From Bacteroidia bacterium (GTDB taxonomy: Bacteria > Bacteroidota > Bacteroidia > Bacteroidales > VadinHA17), in the NCBI GenBank assembly GCA_026391215.1, contig JAPLDX010000108.1, positions 1 to 44,647 on the forward strand: a stretch of DNA of 44,647 nucleotides, read 5' to 3'. Both the position numbers and the translations under genes were made by a program. Each line of letters starts with the position of its first letter. Position 1 is the first letter of the stretch. Positions 43,088-44,647 of the stretch are shown here, one piece after another. The notes beneath the pieces are model-generated. The model saw nothing but the letters and a program-made list of their open reading frames with translations. It was not told the origin of the DNA and made no database searches.

Positions 43088-44332
43088 TTATTTTGAAAAA
43101 TCTGCTACCTCGTTGGGATACAAATTGTTATCGATCTTTCTCTTGATTTCAGAAAATGCTTTTACAGTATATTCAACATCCTTTAGAGTATGTTCAGCTG
43201 TCGGGATGAGCCGCAACATGACCACATCTCTGGGGACAACAGGGTAAATGACAACCGAGCAGAATACGCCGAAATTTTCTCTCAGGTCATATATAAGCTG
43301 TGTTACCTGGAATAGCGGGCATTTGAAGAATACCGGAGTTACAGCAGATTCAGTGCGGCCGAGATCAAGTCCGGCTTCCTTTAAGCCTTTCTGAAGCGCA
43401 TGGACAATAATCCACAGCTTCTCTTTATATTCAGGATGAGCCTTGATAAGCTCAAGCCTCTTGATGGCACCAAGCGTCATGGCCATAGGGAGTGACTTTG
43501 CATAGATCTGCGACCTCAGGTTAAACCGGAGGTAGGTCACAATTTCTTTTGTGCTTGCCACGAATCCTCCGATTCCGGCCATCGATTTTGCAAAAGTTGC
43601 AAAATAAATATCTATCTGATCCTGAACTCCAAAGTGCTCCCCTGTACCTGCGCCGGTGGGTCCCATTGTTCCAAATCCGTGAGCATCATCAACCAGGAAC
43701 CGGAAATTATATTTTTTCTTCAGTGCAGCAATCTTGTCAAGCTTGCCGAGATCTCCTGCCATTCCGAAAACACCTTCCGTAATTACAAGGATACCTCCTC
43801 CTGATTCTTCAGTCAGCTTTGTTGCACGCTGAAGCTGTTTTTCACAGTTTTCAATATCATTATGCGGAAAAACAAATCTTTTACCGAAATGAAGCCTCAG
43901 TCCGTCCATGATGCATGCATGAGCTTCAGAATCATATACAATAACATCATGCCTGTCGACAAGGGAATCAATGATAGAGACCATTCCCTGGTAACCGTAA
44001 TTGAGAAGATATGCAGATTCTTTCTTTACAAATTCTGCAGCCATCTTCTCGAATCTCTCATGATTGGTGGTCTGTCCCGACATCATTCTTGCTCCCATAG
44101 GATATGCAAGTCCGTACTGTTTGGTGTACTCAGCGTCTGCTTTCCTTACTTCAGGATTATTTGCAAGTCCAAGGTAATTGTTCAGACTCCAGTTCAGTAC
44201 TTCTTTTCCCCTGAACATCATCCTGGGTGCAATCTCTCCCTCAAGTTTCGGGAACATGAAATAGCCATCAGCAAGTCCTGAGTACTGCCCGAGGGCACCC
44301 TTGTTTGATTTGATTTTGTCAAAAATATCCAT
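43088..44332 (-). CDS. Serine palmitoyltransferase-like PLP-dependent alpha-oxoamine synthase
   Basis: The ATG at 44332 gives 414 residues; an in-frame TTG at 44362 lies in the -7 box and is unlikely. Features of the KBL/BioF/SPT family are clear: LNWSLNNYLGLANNPEVRKA, the His stacking on PLP (AHACIMDGLR, His138), DDAHGFGTMGPTGAGTGEH, and the PLP lysine in ATFAKSMAGIGGF (Lys249). The form with YFMFPKLEGEIAPRMMFRGKEVLNW near the N-terminus matches Bacteroidota enzymes assigned to sphingolipid synthesis, which join serine and acyl-CoA or acyl-ACP. 2-amino-3-ketobutyrate CoA ligase is the alternative. It is probably monocistronic. Confidence 0.85.
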   Translation of the reverse strand: MDIFDKIKSNKGALGQYSGLADGYFMFPKLEGEIAPRMMFRGKEVLNWSLNNYLGLANNPEVRKADAEYTKQYGLAYPMGARMMSGQTTNHERFEKMAAEFVKKESAYLLNYGYQGMVSIIDSLVDRHDVIVYDSEAHACIMDGLRLHFGKRFVFPHNDIENCEKQLQRATKLTEESGGGILVITEGVFGMAGDLGKLDKIAALKKKYNFRFLVDDAHGFGTMGPTGAGTGEHFGVQDQIDIYFATFAKSMAGIGGFVASTKEIVTYLRFNLRSQIYAKSLPMAMTLGAIKRLELIKAHPEYKEKLWIIVHALQKGLKEAGLDLGRTESAVTPVFFKCPLFQVTQLIYDLRENFGVFCSVVIYPVVPRDVVMLRLIPTAEHTLKDVEYTVKAFSEIKRKIDNNLYPNEVADFSK

Positions 44333-44359
44333 GATTATTTTGTTTGAATAAAATTTTCC

Positions 44360-44367
44360 CAAAAGTA
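44360..44367 (-). promoter_or_regulatory. Candidate -7 promoter box of the SPT-like gene
   Basis: TACTTTTG on the minus strand matches TAnnTTTG and puts the transcript start about 20 nt before the ATG at 44332. No clear -33 TTG was seen. Confidence 0.4.
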
Positions 44368-44494
44368 AAAATTAACACCTGTTTCCTGATACCTATTTAT
44401 ACCTAATTTATAAACACAACCCTTTTTCTTATTTATTTTGAAGGACTACCCTTTTTTACAAATTACTTTAGTAGAAATTGTTAAGGATCTTGGG

Positions 44495-44516
44495 GATTCC
44501 TCGCTTCGCTCGGAAT
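44495..44516. repeat. REP-like interspersed hairpin fragment
   Basis: The segment from GATTCC through TCGCTTCGCT to CGGAAT is an imperfect palindrome (ATTCC/GGAAT around GCTTCGC). It resembles the short G+C-rich hairpins found scattered between genes in many Bacteroidota genomes. It stands out in an A+T-rich context. Confidence 0.4.
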
Positions 44517-44577
44517 TGTAAATGTTAGATAATTCGTAGACAATATTTACTTTATACTTAAAATGAATATTTAGTCT

Positions 44578-44647
44578 ATGAGAGATAATACAAGTAATCT
44601 GACTCTTACAAGAAACTATCTTCAGAAGTATCGATTCTTAATTAGAG
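44578..44647 (+). CDS. Start of an unidentified gene, possibly a transposase (partial)
   Basis: An ATG at 44578 opens a frame that runs to the window edge, giving only 23 residues (MRDNTSNLTLTRNYLQKYRF...). The LTRNYLQKYRFLI pattern resembles the N-terminus of integrase-core transposases of Bacteroidota insertion sequences, but so few residues allow only a weak guess. Confidence 0.3.
   Translation, partial: MRDNTSNLTLTRNYLQKYRFLIR

Noticed and set aside
43862..44281. 139-codon plus-strand frame opposite the SPT-like gene
   Set aside because: It is antisense to conserved active-site codons of the PLP enzyme.

Overview
The window looks like a chromosomal segment of an anaerobic or facultatively anaerobic member of the Bacteroidota, probably in or near Bacteroidales/Marinilabiliales. 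The evidence is a SusC/SusD pair with an ECF sigma factor and FecR-type anti-sigma factor, many Bacteroidota-style lipoprotein signal peptides, candidate TAnnTTTG (-7) promoters with few Shine-Dalgarno sites, a FISUMP-domain protein, a serine-palmitoyltransferase-like enzyme and a TorD-type chaperone. No species can be named from sequence alone.

Left flank (1-11.7 kb): an exported class I methyltransferase (cut by the window edge) and an L-2-hydroxyglutarate-oxidase-like flavoprotein on the minus strand; then a plus-strand run of exported proteins (six-hairpin glycosidase-like lipoprotein, GH16 glucanase lipoprotein, secreted deaminase-fold protein, beta-helix lipoprotein, FISUMP lipoprotein), two small hypothetical proteins, asnA and a multi-pass membrane protein.

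Centre (about 11.8-38.3 kb): an A+T-rich glycan-utilization cluster lying between two related, transposase-free elements of about 132 bp in the same orientation. On the plus strand are the ECF sigma factor, FecR, SusC with an STN signalling domain, SusD, GH105, GH116, GH172 and a heparinase II/III-like lyase. On the minus strand are an isolated corrinoid protein at the left edge, then GH78 rhamnosidase, DUF1080 plus Gfo/Idh/MocA oxidoreductase, and an MFS sugar porter - UroD-family methyltransferase - TIM-barrel lipoprotein operon. The enzyme set points to a rhamnose- and uronate-containing (pectin-like) glycan. Two unusual chemistries may be attached: a 3-keto-glycoside route (oxidoreductase, DUF1080, TIM barrel) and a corrinoid-dependent demethylation route (corrinoid protein plus UroD-family methyltransferase).

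Right flank (38.3-44.6 kb): tRNA-Pro(GGG) and, beside it, a broken copy carrying a hairpin insertion; a repeat-rich spacer; a DUF362 protein; an 8-bp tandem repeat; a DUF6599-like protein, trxB and an SRPBCC protein; a TorD-like chaperone; a serine-palmitoyltransferase-like PLP enzyme with a strong terminator; and what may be the first codons of a transposase at the window edge.

Main points of interest: the corrinoid/UroD pair inside a PUL, the twin flanking elements that make the cluster look like an island beside a tRNA, the damaged tRNA copy, a mini-ORF embedded in a terminator hairpin before fecR, and a motif shared upstream of several cluster genes.
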